A DNA stretch of 42,407 nucleotides from an uncultured Pseudomonadota bacterium (GTDB lineage Bacteria > Pseudomonadota > Gammaproteobacteria > Burkholderiales > Thiobacillaceae), in contig CAILNT010000013.1 of the NCBI GenBank assembly GCA_903835655.1, positions 1-42,407 of the forward strand. The letters are read 5' to 3'. The notes under the pieces were generated by a model. The model searched no databases, was not told where the DNA came from, and saw only the letters and a list, made by a program, of their open reading frames with translations. Numbering within the stretch: position 1 is the first letter of the stretch; every line of letters begins with the position of its first letter. The position numbers and the translations under genes are program-made. Shown here one piece after another: positions 19,343 through 28,616 of the stretch.

Positions 19343-19359
19343 GTTCATGTGAACGTTCA
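19343..19359. promoter_or_regulatory. Alternating GTTCA half-sites upstream of ccoG
   Basis: GTTCA-TG-TGAAC (19343-19354) and TGAACGTTCA (19350-19359) overlap, giving three alternating half-sites 44 to 60 bases upstream of the ccoG start. This is a possible operator; it does not match the FNR box. Confidence 0.35.
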
Positions 19360-19376
19360 TACTATTTCCCAGCGAC

Positions 19377-19405
19377 GAAAAAAACCCCGGCAAGCCGGGG
19401 TTTTT
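19377..19405 (-). terminator. Strong intrinsic terminator after ccoP
   Basis: CCCCGGC-AA-GCCGGGG is flanked by a run of A's on one side and T's on the other (19377-19405). Read on the minus strand it is a GC stem plus T-run 20 bases after the ccoP stop; it could work in both directions. Confidence 0.9.
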
Positions 19406-19425
19406 CGGCTCGACTCCGGGAAGGT

Positions 19426-20340
19426 TTACTTGCCACCACCCAGTTCGTGTACGTAGACGGTCAGCAACTTGATCTGCTGCGGGCTCAGCCGACCCTTCCA
19501 GGTTGGCATCACGCCCTTGTTCACACCCGAGGCGATGACCTTGGCGATCGCCGTGACCTTACCCGCGTCATTGGCGGCGCCGGGTACATCGGCCCAGAGC
19601 CAGACCTTGTCGGTCAGGTTGGCCGAACCGATGTCCTGGCGACCCTTGGCATTGTCGCCGTGGCAGTAGTAACAGGCGCCGGTCTGACCATGGAACATTT
19701 CCTTGCCTCGGCTGGCCTTGGCGGCATCCGCCTTCAGACCCGAGAGCGTCGCCACGTAGTTCGCCAGATCGTCGATCTGAGCGGCTTCCAGGGCCTCGCC
19801 GAAGGGTGGCATATAGCCGTGGCGGCCGTCGGTGATGGTTTCGTTGATCTTGTCGTAGGAACCCCCGTAGATCCAGTCGTCATCGGTCAGGTTCGGGAAA
19901 AACCCGATCTTGCCCTGGCCACCCGCCTGGTGACACGCCGCGCAGTTGTCCGAGAACAAGGACTTCCCCGCGGACAGCATGAAACTGTTGAGATCGGGAT
20001 CCTTCGCGATCTTGTCATAGGGCAGGGCCGCGAGCTTGTCGAAATACGGCTTCTGGGCCACATCGGCATCCTGCATTTCCTTCAGCAACTTGGAACGCGT
20101 GTTCCAGTGCCAGGACTCGTCCTGACCCGCCGAATTCTTGTAGGTAACGTGGCTCATGCCGGGCAGGAAACTCTTGCCGACAGGCCAGGAGGGGTAGATG
20201 AGCCAGTAGACCACGGCGAACACCATGGTCGCGTAGAACGTGTAGGTCCACCATACCGGCAAGGGATTGTTGAATTCCTGGAGATCGCCGTCCCACACGT
20301 GGCCCGTGGTCTGGACCAGGCTCGAAGATTTGTCAGCCAT
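19426..20340 (-). CDS. ccoP: cbb3-type cytochrome c oxidase subunit III (di-heme)
   Basis: 304 residues. One membrane helix (about 29-50) anchors two periplasmic cytochrome c domains with heme motifs CAACH (C133, C136, H137) and CYYCH (C223, C226, H227). Met ligands are likely in GYMPPF and GVMPTW. CcoP passes electrons from soluble cytochrome c to CcoO. It overlaps ccoQ by eight bases and is the last gene before the terminator. Confidence 0.97.
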   Translation of the reverse strand: MADKSSSLVQTTGHVWDGDLQEFNNPLPVWWTYTFYATMVFAVVYWLIYPSWPVGKSFLPGMSHVTYKNSAGQDESWHWNTRSKLLKEMQDADVAQKPYFDKLAALPYDKIAKDPDLNSFMLSAGKSLFSDNCAACHQAGGQGKIGFFPNLTDDDWIYGGSYDKINETITDGRHGYMPPFGEALEAAQIDDLANYVATLSGLKADAAKASRGKEMFHGQTGACYYCHGDNAKGRQDIGSANLTDKVWLWADVPGAANDAGKVTAIAKVIASGVNKGVMPTWKGRLSPQQIKLLTVYVHELGGGK

Positions 20341-20521
20341 TGGACTTATCCTTCTTCACTTCGTCGTCGTCATCATCATGTAATGGGATGTTCTTGTACT
20401 CTTCCAGCTTCTCGCCCCGCTTCCTGCTGCCATAGACCCAGAAGAGGATCAGGCAGAAGGTGATGAAGAAAATCAGCATGCCGATAGGCTTGGCGATCTC
20501 CGGGTCGGCTAGCCACCCCAT
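20333..20521 (-). CDS. ccoQ: cbb3 oxidase small subunit CcoQ
   Basis: 62 residues with a single membrane helix (about 14-29) and a charged tail containing a run of five aspartates (HDDDDDEVKK). CcoQ stabilises the cbb3 complex. Its ATG shares one base with the ccoO stop codon, and it overlaps ccoP. Confidence 0.92.
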   Translation of the reverse strand: MGWLADPEIAKPIGMLIFFITFCLILFWVYGSRKRGEKLEEYKNIPLHDDDDDEVKKDKSNG

Positions 20522-21264
20522 CAGCGGAACTTCACCAGGTCTTCGGGTTTGACCTTGCTGAAGTCAACCATCGTACCCAGCACCTGGAGATATGCGACCA
20601 GTGCATCCATCTCGGAAACACTGGAGCGATCACCATCGTAGTTGCCTTCCTGTGCCTGGGCGACCAGATTTTTCTGGGCATCCGCGATCACCAGGGTGTC
20701 GGCCACCTTCTCGCCGAATTTCTTCACGTTGTGCTGATACTCTTCCTGATTGGCCGAGTAGGGCACACCGGTGATGCGCAACGCCCGTAAGCGATCGCCC
20801 ACGTCGGAGACATCGAGTTTCGTCGTGAGCAGCCAGGGGTAGTTGGGCATCACCGACTCGGGCACCACCGAGCGCGGGCTGAGCAAGTGCTGAACCTGCC
20901 ACTCGTTGGAATACTTGCCGCCCACTCGCGCCAGATCAGGGCCGGTCCGCTTGGAGCCCCACTGGAAGGGGTGGTCGTATTGCGACTCCGCCGCGAGGGA
21001 GTAATGGCCATAACGCAGCTGCTCATCGCGGAAGGGACGAATCATCTGGGAATGGCAGAGGTAACAGCCCTCACGCACGTAGATGTCGCGTCCGCGCGAT
21101 TCCAGCGGCGTGTAGGGACGCACGCCGTCGACCTTCTCGATCGTCTTGTCCTTCATGAAGAACAGGGGCGCGATTTCGACCATACCACCGATGCTGATGG
21201 CGATCATGGTGAACACCAGCAGGATGCCGGCGTTGGTTTCGATTTTTTCGTGTTTGAAGCTCAT
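20521..21264 (-). CDS. ccoO: cbb3-type cytochrome c oxidase subunit II (mono-heme)
   Basis: 247 residues. One N-terminal membrane helix (about 12-32) precedes a periplasmic cytochrome c domain with CYLCH (C67, C70, H71). This subunit relays electrons from CcoP to the catalytic CcoN. It starts 17 bases after ccoN and ends in a one-base overlap with ccoQ. Confidence 0.97.
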   Translation of the reverse strand: MSFKHEKIETNAGILLVFTMIAISIGGMVEIAPLFFMKDKTIEKVDGVRPYTPLESRGRDIYVREGCYLCHSQMIRPFRDEQLRYGHYSLAAESQYDHPFQWGSKRTGPDLARVGGKYSNEWQVQHLLSPRSVVPESVMPNYPWLLTTKLDVSDVGDRLRALRITGVPYSANQEEYQHNVKKFGEKVADTLVIADAQKNLVAQAQEGNYDGDRSSVSEMDALVAYLQVLGTMVDFSKVKPEDLVKFR

Positions 21265-21281
21265 TCCTAACCTCGTCTGGC

Positions 21282-22730
21282 TCAGGCAGTGGCGGTGGCG
21301 GCACGCACGCTTTCGACTTCAGCGGCACGCACGCCCTGGCGTATGGTCTGGAAAACGTTGTACGCCATCGTCAACATACCAGACAGGAAGAACATGCCAC
21401 CGATGGCGCGCATGACATAGAAGGGATGCATGGCGGCAACCGATTCCACGAAAGAATACTGCAAATTGCCATAGTCATCGAAGGCACGCCACATCAAGCC
21501 CTGGGAAATTCCGGAAATCCACATCGCGGTGATATACAACAGCACGCCGATGGTGGCCAGCCAGAAGTGAATGTTGATCAGCTTGACGCTGTACATCTCG
21601 GTCTTCCACAGGCGGGGAATCATGTGATACATGGAGCCGAATGAGATCATCGCCACCCAGCCCAGTGCGCCCGAGTGCACATGGCCCACCGTCCAGTCGG
21701 TGTAGTGAGACAAGGCGTTCACGTCCTTCAGCGCCATCAACGGGCCCTCAAAGGTGGACATGCCGTAGAAGGACAGGGCCACGATCATGAAACGCATGAT
21801 CGGGTCGGTACGCAGCTTATCCCAGGCCCCGGACAGGGTCATGATGCCGTTGATCATGCCGCCCCAGGAGGGCAGGAGCAGCATGATGGAGAAAGTCGCA
21901 CCGAGGGTCGATGCCCAGTCGGGCAGCGCGGTCCAGTGCAGGTGGTGGGTACCCACCCACATGTACATGAACGACAGTGCCCAGAAGTGGACGATGGACA
22001 AGCGGTAGGAATAAACGGGGCGGCCGGCATGCTTGGGCACGAAGTAATACATCATCCCCAGGAAGGCCGCGGTCAGGAAGAAGCCCACGGCGTTGTGGCC
22101 GTACCACCACTGCACCATGGCATCCTGAACGCCGGAGAACAGGCTGTAGGACTTCATGCTGAAAAGGTTGACCGGCACGGCCAGGTTGTTGAACGTATGC
22201 AGCAGGGCAGTCGCCAGGATGAAGGCCAGATAGAACCAGTTGGCGACGTAGATGTGAGGCTGCTTGCGCTTCATCAGGGTGCCGATGTAGATCGCCATGT
22301 AGGACACCCAGACGAGTTCGATCAGGATGTCGATGGGCCATTCCATTTCCGCATATTCGCGGCCCTGGCTGTAACCCAGGACGTAGGAGATGGCGGCCAG
22401 CACGATCACCGCCTGCCAGCCCCAGAAGGTGAAGCTGACGAGGCCGGGCGCGAACAGTCGTGCCTGACAGGTGCGCTGCACCACGTAATAAGAAGTGGCG
22501 AACAGGGCGGAGCCGCCGAAGCCGAAGATCACCGCGCCGGTATGAACTGGGCGGAAGCGGCCAAACGAGAAGTAGGGACTATCGAAATTCAGGAAGGGCC
22601 AGGCCAGTTCGGAGGCGATGTACAGCCCGACGGCCATACCTACCACCGCCCAGACTATCGCCATGACGGAAAACTTCTTGATGATCTCGTAATCGTACTG
22701 CTCGGCCGCAGCCAGGGTGGTTGCAGACAT
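21282..22730 (-). CDS. ccoN: cbb3-type cytochrome c oxidase subunit I (catalytic)
   Basis: 482 residues with about twelve membrane helices. Conserved heme and CuB histidine regions include [32 protein letters not shown] and [11 protein letters not shown]. It reduces O2 to water with high affinity and pumps protons. ATG 22730 is chosen because AGGAGG lies five bases upstream; an upstream in-frame start at 22787 lacks support. It is the first gene of ccoNOQP. Confidence 0.97.
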   Translation of the reverse strand: MSATTLAAAEQYDYEIIKKFSVMAIVWAVVGMAVGLYIASELAWPFLNFDSPYFSFGRFRPVHTGAVIFGFGGSALFATSYYVVQRTCQARLFAPGLVSFTFWGWQAVIVLAAISYVLGYSQGREYAEMEWPIDILIELVWVSYMAIYIGTLMKRKQPHIYVANWFYLAFILATALLHTFNNLAVPVNLFSMKSYSLFSGVQDAMVQWWYGHNAVGFFLTAAFLGMMYYFVPKHAGRPVYSYRLSIVHFWALSFMYMWVGTHHLHWTALPDWASTLGATFSIMLLLPSWGGMINGIMTLSGAWDKLRTDPIMRFMIVALSFYGMSTFEGPLMALKDVNALSHYTDWTVGHVHSGALGWVAMISFGSMYHMIPRLWKTEMYSVKLINIHFWLATIGVLLYITAMWISGISQGLMWRAFDDYGNLQYSFVESVAAMHPFYVMRAIGGMFFLSGMLTMAYNVFQTIRQGVRAAEVESVRAATATA

Positions 22731-22834
22731 AAGACCTCCTAGGGTTACAGCAGCTTCGGGCACCATCCCGGAGCATCGTTTCAACACTGAAAATGGCGAA
22801 AGACTCTGCTAAATGCACAAAAAAAAGTCGGGCG

Positions 22835-22863
22835 AGTATAGACGTACGGCCGACGAGCGACAA
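22835..22863 (-). promoter_or_regulatory. ccoN: Sigma-70-type promoter of ccoNOQP
   Basis: On the minus strand TTGTCG (22863-22858) and TATACT (22840-22835) are spaced 17 bp, giving a leader of about 100 bases before ccoN. No FNR-type TTGAT-N4-ATCAA box is seen nearby. A run of T's follows in the leader (22819-22826) but has no adjoining stem. Confidence 0.55.
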
Positions 22864-22870
22864 GATCGAA

Positions 22871-23488
22871 TCACACCCCGCCCGTCAGTAATCCATCGGA
22901 TTTGAGCAGGGTACCCAGGTCGGCGGCGATGTCCTGAATCTTGTCACCGTAGGGCAGGTAGAGCCGCAGACGGCCATGGCTATCGAGTACATAACTGCCC
23001 GCGGAGTGATCGACTAGATAACCGGAAGCACCCGGATCCACGTGCCTGTGATAAACGATGCGGAATTCCTTCGCCGTCAGCGCCACCTGTGCCGGCGTGC
23101 CGTACAGGCCCAGGAATGCGGGATGGAAATAAGGCACATAGGCCTTGAGAACTTCGGGCGTGTCGCGTTCCGGGTCCACGGTCACAAACAGCACCTGGAT
23201 CTTGTCCGCCGCCCCACGGGGCAGCAACTTGAGCGCCTCGGACAGATCGGAGAGCGTGGTAGGGCAAACATCCGGGCAATGGGTATAGCCAAAAAACAGC
23301 ACCACCACTTTGCCCCTGAAAGTCTCCAGCGTCACCGCACGGCCATTGTGATCGGTCAATGCCAGGCGCAGGCCGAAGTTCGAACCACTGATGTCGCTGC
23401 CGCGAAACACCGGCTTGGCAGCCTGCTCACAGCCCCCGAGCAGCAGCGCGAGCAGCAGCCAGCCCAGCCACAAGGCATCACGCCGCAT
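22871..23488 (-). CDS. SCO1/SenC-family copper chaperone lipoprotein
   Basis: 205 residues. The N-terminus is a lipoprotein signal with LLGGC (Cys20), so it should be anchored outside the cytoplasm. The thioredoxin-like domain has the copper-binding CPDVC (C71, C75) and His161 (YLVDHSAG). SCO proteins deliver copper or reduce thiols for oxidase assembly. It lies directly upstream of the ccoN promoter and overlaps the Rrf2 gene by 11 bases, forming a regulator-chaperone pair. Confidence 0.92.
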   Translation of the reverse strand: MRRDALWLGWLLLALLLGGCEQAAKPVFRGSDISGSNFGLRLALTDHNGRAVTLETFRGKVVVLFFGYTHCPDVCPTTLSDLSEALKLLPRGAADKIQVLFVTVDPERDTPEVLKAYVPYFHPAFLGLYGTPAQVALTAKEFRIVYHRHVDPGASGYLVDHSAGSYVLDSHGRLRLYLPYGDKIQDIAADLGTLLKSDGLLTGGV

Positions 23489-23939
23489 GGGGCAAGGCTC
23501 CGGCGGGTAGGTCGGAGAGGCGATACTTCCCGGTCAGCACCGCCTTGGCCAGTTCTTCCAGATTCATCTCGTTGAGCAAGGAGAGGATATTCTTCTTCAC
23601 CGGCACCCATTTGAAATGCATAGGGCAGGCCGTCTCGTCCGAGCACTCCTTCAGCCCCAGGATGCAGTTCTTGGTGAAATTCGGCCCCTCGGTCAGGAGC
23701 AATACCTGCATCAGCGTGGTTCTGTACATGCCCTCGCGCAGGCAAAAACCACCGAGTCGACCGCGAAAGGAGTCCAACAACCCCTGCTTGCACAGGTTTT
23801 GCAGGATCTTGGCCAGGTAGGCGGCCGGCACGTTGAGGCGCTCGGCGATGTCGCGATTAAGCACCGGATCGCCAGGCGGTTGGGTGGCGATGTAAATCAG
23901 CGCCTGCACTGCATACTGGCTTGTGCGCGACAAGACCAT
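23478..23939 (-). CDS. Rrf2-family regulator with three-cysteine Fe-S motif
   Basis: 153 residues. A winged-helix N-terminus (SRTSQYAVQALIYIA, then VPAAYLAKILQNLCKQGL) is typical of Rrf2 proteins. Cys92, Cys99 and Cys105 (C-x6-C-x5-C) sit where IscR and NsrR hold their clusters, so an O2-, NO- or iron-sensing [Fe-S] centre is likely. It overlaps the SCO gene and precedes the cbb3 operon, so control of oxidase expression is a reasonable inference. It could instead be a local NsrR- or IscR-type regulator with distant targets. Confidence 0.85.
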   Translation of the reverse strand: MVLSRTSQYAVQALIYIATQPPGDPVLNRDIAERLNVPAAYLAKILQNLCKQGLLDSFRGRLGGFCLREGMYRTTLMQVLLLTEGPNFTKNCILGLKECSDETACPMHFKWVPVKKNILSLLNEMNLEELAKAVLTGKYRLSDLPAGALPHAA

Positions 23940-23943
23940 GTCT

Positions 23944-23977
23944 CACTCCGGGAGTGTTTGTTATCGGGGCGATTATA
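23944..23977 (-). promoter_or_regulatory. Candidate promoter -10 and palindrome in the Rrf2 leader
   Basis: On the minus strand TATAAT (23977-23972) lies 32 bases before ATG 23939; TTTCCG at 16 bp is a weak -35. The palindrome CACTCCGGGAGTG (23944-23956) covers the ribosome site and could be an autoregulatory operator or a translation-blocking hairpin. Confidence 0.4.
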
Positions 23978-24028
23978 GCGGCGTGGTTTTCCCCGGAAAC
24001 AAGGATTTTCGGACACGAAGGTAGAAAT

Positions 24029-24721
24029 TCAGTGCCCGGCCAGCAGGCCCGCCAGCCGCCTGGGTACGAAGGCGGCAGCCATGCGCTCTGCATCGCAGGC
24101 CGGCAGAAAAGGCATGGACGCGAGCAGGGGCGCGGGAATGCGGCTAACCAGCGCGTCCAGGTTTTCCTCATAGGCGCGCATCTCCGGGTCGATTCGATTG
24201 GCCACCCAGCCAGCCAGCTTCAAGCCGCGCGAGGCAATGACCTCGGCCGTCAGCAGGGCATGACTGAGGCAGCCCAGGCGCATCCCCACTACCAGAATCA
24301 AGGGCAGACCCAGCGCCACGGCCAGATCGGCAGCATCCTGGCGCGCCGACAGAGGCACCAACAAGCCACCCACACCTTCCACCACGACCACGTCCGCGTC
24401 CGCCATCAGGGTCTCGCACGCCGCGCGGATGCGGGGAATCTCGATGCGCACCCCCTTGTGTTCGGCGGCGAGATGGGGTGCGATCGCCTCCCGGAAGAGA
24501 TAGGGGTTGATCGACGCGGCGGGCGCCTGCACCGTGCCGGCGGCCGTGAGCAGCGCGACATCCTCGTTCACCCAGACGCCGTCTTGCAACTCGGCCCCCG
24601 CCGCGACCGGCTTCATGCCGATGACGCGCAGCCCCAGCGCGGCATAGGCACGCAACAGCGCCGCGGCCACCCAGGTCTTGCCGACATGGGTGTCGGTGCC
24701 AACGATGAAGAAACCGTTCAC
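24029..24721 (-). CDS. bioD: Dethiobiotin synthetase
   Basis: 230 residues. The Walker-A motif is GTDTHVGKT (8-16); further typical parts are KPVAAG and [13 protein letters not shown]. BioD closes the ureido ring of 7,8-diaminopelargonate with CO2 and ATP. It is the last gene of the biotin cluster and overlaps bioC by four bases. Confidence 0.96.
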   Translation of the reverse strand: MNGFFIVGTDTHVGKTWVAAALLRAYAALGLRVIGMKPVAAGAELQDGVWVNEDVALLTAAGTVQAPAASINPYLFREAIAPHLAAEHKGVRIEIPRIRAACETLMADADVVVVEGVGGLLVPLSARQDAADLAVALGLPLILVVGMRLGCLSHALLTAEVIASRGLKLAGWVANRIDPEMRAYEENLDALVSRIPAPLLASMPFLPACDAERMAAAFVPRRLAGLLAGH

Positions 24722-25641
24722 GAGAGCGGGGAGCGGGGAGTGGAGAGCGGCATCTCCCCTCCCCGCTTACGAAACTGGATCACCTGGCGGCCGTCCTCCA
24801 GCCGGTCTTTGGCGCCGGCCCAGGCGTGACCGTAGACCACCTCATAGGTGGCGGGCAGGCGCCCGTCCTGGCGGAAGCGTTCGTAGTTCTGCTGCAACTG
24901 ACTCCAGGCCACTCGGCCCATGAGGCCGCCGCGTGCGCCCTGCTTGACGGTGTGCGCACCGATGGCTTTGAGGTCGCGCAGCAATCCGGAGAGCTCGGCG
25001 TAGGTCAGCGTAATGTGTTCCATTTCCATCACCGGCTGGGCGAAACCGGCATGCACCAAGGCATCCCCCACATCGTGCATGTCGATGAAGCGGTTGACAT
25101 GGTGGTAGTCATCGATTCCGTTCGACGCGGCCCGCAACTCCTTCAGGGTGTCCGGTCCAAAGCTCGCGAACAGGAACAGTCCGCCCGGCTTCAACACCCG
25201 GTGCACCCCGCGGAAGGTCGCCTCCAGATCGTCCACCCACTGTAACGCGAGACTGGACCAGGCTAGGTCGACACAGTTGCTCTGCAACGGCATACGCTCC
25301 ATATCGGCGCAAATCGGCGTGAACGGGGTGGGCCGAGGGTTGAGGCGGGAAACCCACTTACGCCAGCCATGCGCCTGGCCGTGGCGGTCGCTGGCAACTC
25401 GCAGCATGGCGTGGGCGATGTCGAGGCCCAGGACGGAGGCCCTCGGGAATCTCGCCTTCAGCAGGTCATAAGCGAAGCCGGTGCCGCAGCCGGCATCCAG
25501 GATCAGCGCCGGATCGAGTTTCACGCCGTCGAGATGCTCATCCAATCGCAGAACCACCTCCTTCTGCAGGAAGGCTGCCTCCTCGTAAGTCGCCGCGGCA
25601 CGTTCGAAGGAGCGGCGAATGGCGCGTTTCAAGTCATCCAT
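24718..25641 (-). CDS. bioC: Malonyl-ACP O-methyltransferase
   Basis: 307 residues from ATG 25641 ([16 protein letters not shown]). The SAM-binding motif is [14 protein letters not shown] (48-61). BioC methylates malonyl-ACP to disguise it as a fatty-acid primer for pimelate synthesis. A longer in-frame start at 25713 would run back through bioH and is rejected. It overlaps bioH by eight bases and bioD by four. Confidence 0.94.
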   Translation of the reverse strand: MDDLKRAIRRSFERAAATYEEAAFLQKEVVLRLDEHLDGVKLDPALILDAGCGTGFAYDLLKARFPRASVLGLDIAHAMLRVASDRHGQAHGWRKWVSRLNPRPTPFTPICADMERMPLQSNCVDLAWSSLALQWVDDLEATFRGVHRVLKPGGLFLFASFGPDTLKELRAASNGIDDYHHVNRFIDMHDVGDALVHAGFAQPVMEMEHITLTYAELSGLLRDLKAIGAHTVKQGARGGLMGRVAWSQLQQNYERFRQDGRLPATYEVVYGHAWAGAKDRLEDGRQVIQFRKRGGEMPLSTPRSPLS

Positions 25642-26386
25642 GCAGAAAATCCTTGAGAGTGGCGTCAAACCAGTCCGGGTGCGACAAAAACGGGGCATGC
25701 GCCGCGCGCTCATGCAATGTCAGACGTGCGTTCGGCAGATGCATGGCGAGCCATTGTCCCGCTTCGGGCGGGCAGAGCAGGTCGCGGGCCCCATGCACCA
25801 CCAGGGTCGGGCACCCTACCCGTCCGGTCTGAGCGCGCAAATCGACCGTGCGCAGCAATTCCAGGCCGGCGGCCAGGTCCGCCGGGTAGGGCTCCGGCTG
25901 TGCGCGCAATCGTTCCCGCAACTGGCCGACCACCGCGCGCGCGGCATCACCGCCGCGCGCCTGCAAGGTAAGAAAACGCAGCAACGTGGCGCGGAAATCG
26001 TCGGCCAGGGAATGCGCGAATTCTTCCAGCAGCGCTGGCGCCATGGCGTGAGGCCAGTCGGCCCGGGCGGCAAACGCGGGCGACGTGCTCACCAGCACCA
26101 GACGCGCCACCTTGTGCGGATGCCGCGCCGCCAACGCCTGCGCCACCATGCCACCCAACGACCAGCCGATGAGGGCGGCCGGTCGCGCGATGCTCGCGGC
26201 CACGGCATCGGCCAGGTCTTCCACGCGATCAGGCGTGCGCGAAGGGGACGTGCCATAGCCGGAGAGATCCGGGGCCCGGCAAGAAACCTCGGGCGGGAAC
26301 CGCGCCATGGTTTCCGTCCAGACCGCGCCGGAGAGCCCCCAACCATGCAGAAAGACCAGGGGCAAGGAACCAGGGGCCAGGGTCAT
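25634..26386 (-). CDS. bioH: Pimeloyl-ACP methyl ester carboxylesterase
   Basis: 250 residues with an alpha/beta-hydrolase fold. The catalytic triad is Ser76 (GWSLGGM), Asp202 (GARDLLCP) and His230 (ERAAHAPF); the oxyanion region is HGWGLSG. BioH removes the methyl group added by BioC, releasing pimeloyl-ACP. ATG 26386 overlaps the bioF stop as ATGA. Upstream in-frame codons fall inside bioF and are not used. Confidence 0.94.
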   Translation of the reverse strand: MTLAPGSLPLVFLHGWGLSGAVWTETMARFPPEVSCRAPDLSGYGTSPSRTPDRVEDLADAVAASIARPAALIGWSLGGMVAQALAARHPHKVARLVLVSTSPAFAARADWPHAMAPALLEEFAHSLADDFRATLLRFLTLQARGGDAARAVVGQLRERLRAQPEPYPADLAAGLELLRTVDLRAQTGRVGCPTLVVHGARDLLCPPEAGQWLAMHLPNARLTLHERAAHAPFLSHPDWFDATLKDFLHG

Positions 26387-27549
26387 GAGGCGGCCAACGC
26401 CCGGAATGCGGCCAGGAGCGTATCCACGTCCTCGAGCGTGTGCGCGGCGGACAAGGAAATGCGCAGACGCGCCGTGCCCGCCGGCACGGTGGGCGGGCGA
26501 ATGGCGGGAATCAAGATGCCGCGCTGCCGCAATCCTTCCGCCAGCGCCAGGGCAGTCCGTTCGTCGCCCACCCACAGGGGCTGGATCGGCGTGGCGGAGT
26601 CGAATAAAGCCCAGGGCAGGTCCGCCATGCCGGCCCGCAGTCGGGCGATGAGTTCGTCCAGGCGCTGCCGTCGCCAGGGTTCGGCGGTGAGCAGCTTGAG
26701 GCTGGCCCTCACCGCGGCCGCCAGCAGAGGCGGCTGTGCCGTGGTGTAAACGTAGGTGCGCGCCTTGTTCACCAGCCATTCGATCAATTCGCCGCTGCCG
26801 CCCACGAAAGCGCCGGATACCCCGACAGCCTTGCCCAGGGTGGCCATGTAGATCAGTTGCGAGTCGCGAGTCGCGAGCCTGGATAGCGCTCCCCTGCCAT
26901 CTTGACCCAGCACCCCGAAGCCGTGGGCATCGTCCAGGTAGAGCCAGGCATCGAAACGTTGCGCCAGTGCCAGCAAGTCGGCCACCGGCGCCACGTCGCC
27001 ATCCATGCTGAAGACCGTATCGGTCGCGATCAACTTGGTTTGCGCAGTGCTATTGGCGAGCTGCCGCTCCAGCGCGGCGAGGTCGAGGTGCGGGTAGCGG
27101 CTGAGTTTCGCTCGCGACAGCAAGGCGGCATCGACCAGAGAAGCGTGGTTCAGGCGATCTTCGAACACCTCGCCATGGCGCTCCAGCAGTGCCTGGAGCA
27201 CGCCCAGATTCGCCATGTAGCCGTTGGGAAACAGGAGTGTCGCGGGCAGGCCGACAAACTCGGCGAGTTCGGATTCCAGCTCGTGATGCAGACGATGATG
27301 GCCGGTGAGCAGATGCGCGGCACCCGCGCCCACGCCGAATTCGGCCGCGGCCGCCCGCGCCGCCGCGGCGATCTCGGGATGCCCGGCCAGGCCCAGGTAA
27401 TCGTTGCTGGAGAAGGATAAATATTCACGCCCATCCAGCCTCACGCGTACGCCTTGCGCGCCGTCGAGCACGCGGCGGCGGCGGCGCAGGTTCAGCGCAT
27501 CGAGCTCGGACAGGGCGGATTGGAGTTGATGGGGAAGCATGGGCTGCAC
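26383..27549 (-). CDS. bioF: 8-amino-7-oxononanoate synthase
   Basis: 388 residues, a PLP enzyme of the alpha-oxoamine synthase family. SSNDYLGLAGHP opens the core; the PLP lysine is Lys240 in MATLGKAVGVSG. It condenses pimeloyl-ACP with L-alanine. A short imperfect tandem repeat of GCGAGTC (26859-26877) encodes ATRDSQ just before the active-site strand. The gene starts 68 bases after bioB, the only real gap in the cluster, which holds hairpins. A second ATG three codons in (27540) is also possible. Confidence 0.95.
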   Translation of the reverse strand: MQPMLPHQLQSALSELDALNLRRRRRVLDGAQGVRVRLDGREYLSFSSNDYLGLAGHPEIAAAARAAAAEFGVGAGAAHLLTGHHRLHHELESELAEFVGLPATLLFPNGYMANLGVLQALLERHGEVFEDRLNHASLVDAALLSRAKLSRYPHLDLAALERQLANSTAQTKLIATDTVFSMDGDVAPVADLLALAQRFDAWLYLDDAHGFGVLGQDGRGALSRLATRDSQLIYMATLGKAVGVSGAFVGGSGELIEWLVNKARTYVYTTAQPPLLAAAVRASLKLLTAEPWRRQRLDELIARLRAGMADLPWALFDSATPIQPLWVGDERTALALAEGLRQRGILIPAIRPPTVPAGTARLRISLSAAHTLEDVDTLLAAFRALAAS

Positions 27550-27562
27550 GGAGAGGGCCGGA

Positions 27563-27645
27563 GGGAAGGCGTCAGCCAGGCCGACGCCCTCCCTTCAGCC
27601 CCCGAGGAAGGGGGTACTCAGCCGGCGCAGCGCCGGCCCCGTACC
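27563..27645. repeat. Three consecutive hairpins between bioB and bioF, one across the bioB stop
   Basis: Hairpin 1 pairs 27563-27573 with 27583-27593 (10 of 11, one G-T pair). Hairpin 2 is CCCCC/GGGGG at 27599-27603 and 27610-27614. Hairpin 3 is a perfect interrupted palindrome, GGTAC-3-GCCGGCGC-A-GCGCCGGC-3-GTACC (27613-27645), and the bioB TGA is one of the 3-base interior gaps. The layout is REP-like; it may slow polymerase, protect the bioB 3' end, or be a scattered repeat. Confidence 0.7.
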
Positions 27646-28616
27646 GCCTCGCCATGGAGGCCGAGCCTGGCGAACAGGGCGCTGTCGGCGTCCGCTTCCG
27701 GGTTACCGGTAGTGAGCAGGTGATCGCCGTAGAACACCGAATTGGCACCGGCCAGGAAACACAAGGCCTGCACCGCCTCGCCCAGTTCCGATCGCCCGGC
27801 GGAAAGCCGCACATGGGAGGATGGCATGGTGATGCGCGCCACGGCGATGCTGCGCACGAACTCGAACGGGTCAAGATCGGCGTCCGGGCCAGACTGCGCG
27901 GCCAACGGCGTGCCGGGCACCTTGACCAGCATGTTGATGGGCACCGACTCGGGCTGCGGCCGCAGATTGGCCAGCTCCATGATCAGGCCGGCACGCACGC
28001 GGCGCGACTCGCCCATACCGATGATGCCGCCACAACACACGTGGATACCGGCCTCGCGCACCTGCGCCAGGGTGTCCAGACGGTCGTCGTGACTGTGGGT
28101 GGTGATGACCTCGCCGTAGAACTCGGACGCGGTATCGAGATTGTGGTTGTAGTAGTCGAGGCCGGCATCCTTGAGCCGTTCCGCCTGGCCCGGCTGCAAC
28201 ATCCCCAGGGTGACACAGGTTTCCAGGCCCAGCGACTTGACTTCGCGCACCATTTCGGTGACCGCGCCCAGGTCTCTGTCCTTCGGGCCGCGCCAGGCAG
28301 CCCCCATGCAAAAACGGGTCGCACCCGCCGCTTTCGCGGCCTGCGCGGCCTCCACCACGGTCGCCAGATCGAGCAGTTTCTCGCGCTCCAGACCGGTATC
28401 GTGGCGCGCGGACTGCGAACAATAGCCGCAGTCTTCGGAACACCCCCCGGTCTTGATCGACAGCAAGGTGGATAGCTGCACCGCGTTGGGGTCGAAGTGC
28501 GCCCGATGTACGCTCTGAGCCTGGAACATCAGATCGTTGAAGGGCAGCGCGTAGAGCGCTTCCACCTCAGCCAGGGACCAGGACTTGGATTGGATGGGTT
28601 GGGACAGATCGGTCAT
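27618..28616 (-). CDS. bioB: Biotin synthase
   Basis: 332 residues, a radical-SAM enzyme. The [4Fe-4S] cysteines are C59, C63 and C66 ([13 protein letters not shown]); HVRLSAGR carries the arginine that coordinates the [2Fe-2S] sulfur source in this family. BioB inserts sulfur into dethiobiotin. The last residues (VRGRRCAG) are encoded by the palindrome at 27613-27645, so the natural C-terminus may have been altered by the repeat. It overlaps the upstream membrane-protein gene by four bases. Confidence 0.97.
   Translation of the reverse strand: MTDLSQPIQSKSWSLAEVEALYALPFNDLMFQAQSVHRAHFDPNAVQLSTLLSIKTGGCSEDCGYCSQSARHDTGLEREKLLDLATVVEAAQAAKAAGATRFCMGAAWRGPKDRDLGAVTEMVREVKSLGLETCVTLGMLQPGQAERLKDAGLDYYNHNLDTASEFYGEVITTHSHDDRLDTLAQVREAGIHVCCGGIIGMGESRRVRAGLIMELANLRPQPESVPINMLVKVPGTPLAAQSGPDADLDPFEFVRSIAVARITMPSSHVRLSAGRSELGEAVQALCFLAGANSVFYGDHLLTTGNPEADADSALFARLGLHGEAVRGRRCAG

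Noticed and set aside
22819-22826. T-run (minus strand) in the ccoN leader as a terminator
   Set aside because: No paired stem adjoins it.
22731-22870. FNR/ANR box before ccoN
   Set aside because: No TTGAT-N4-ATCAA or close variant was found by eye.
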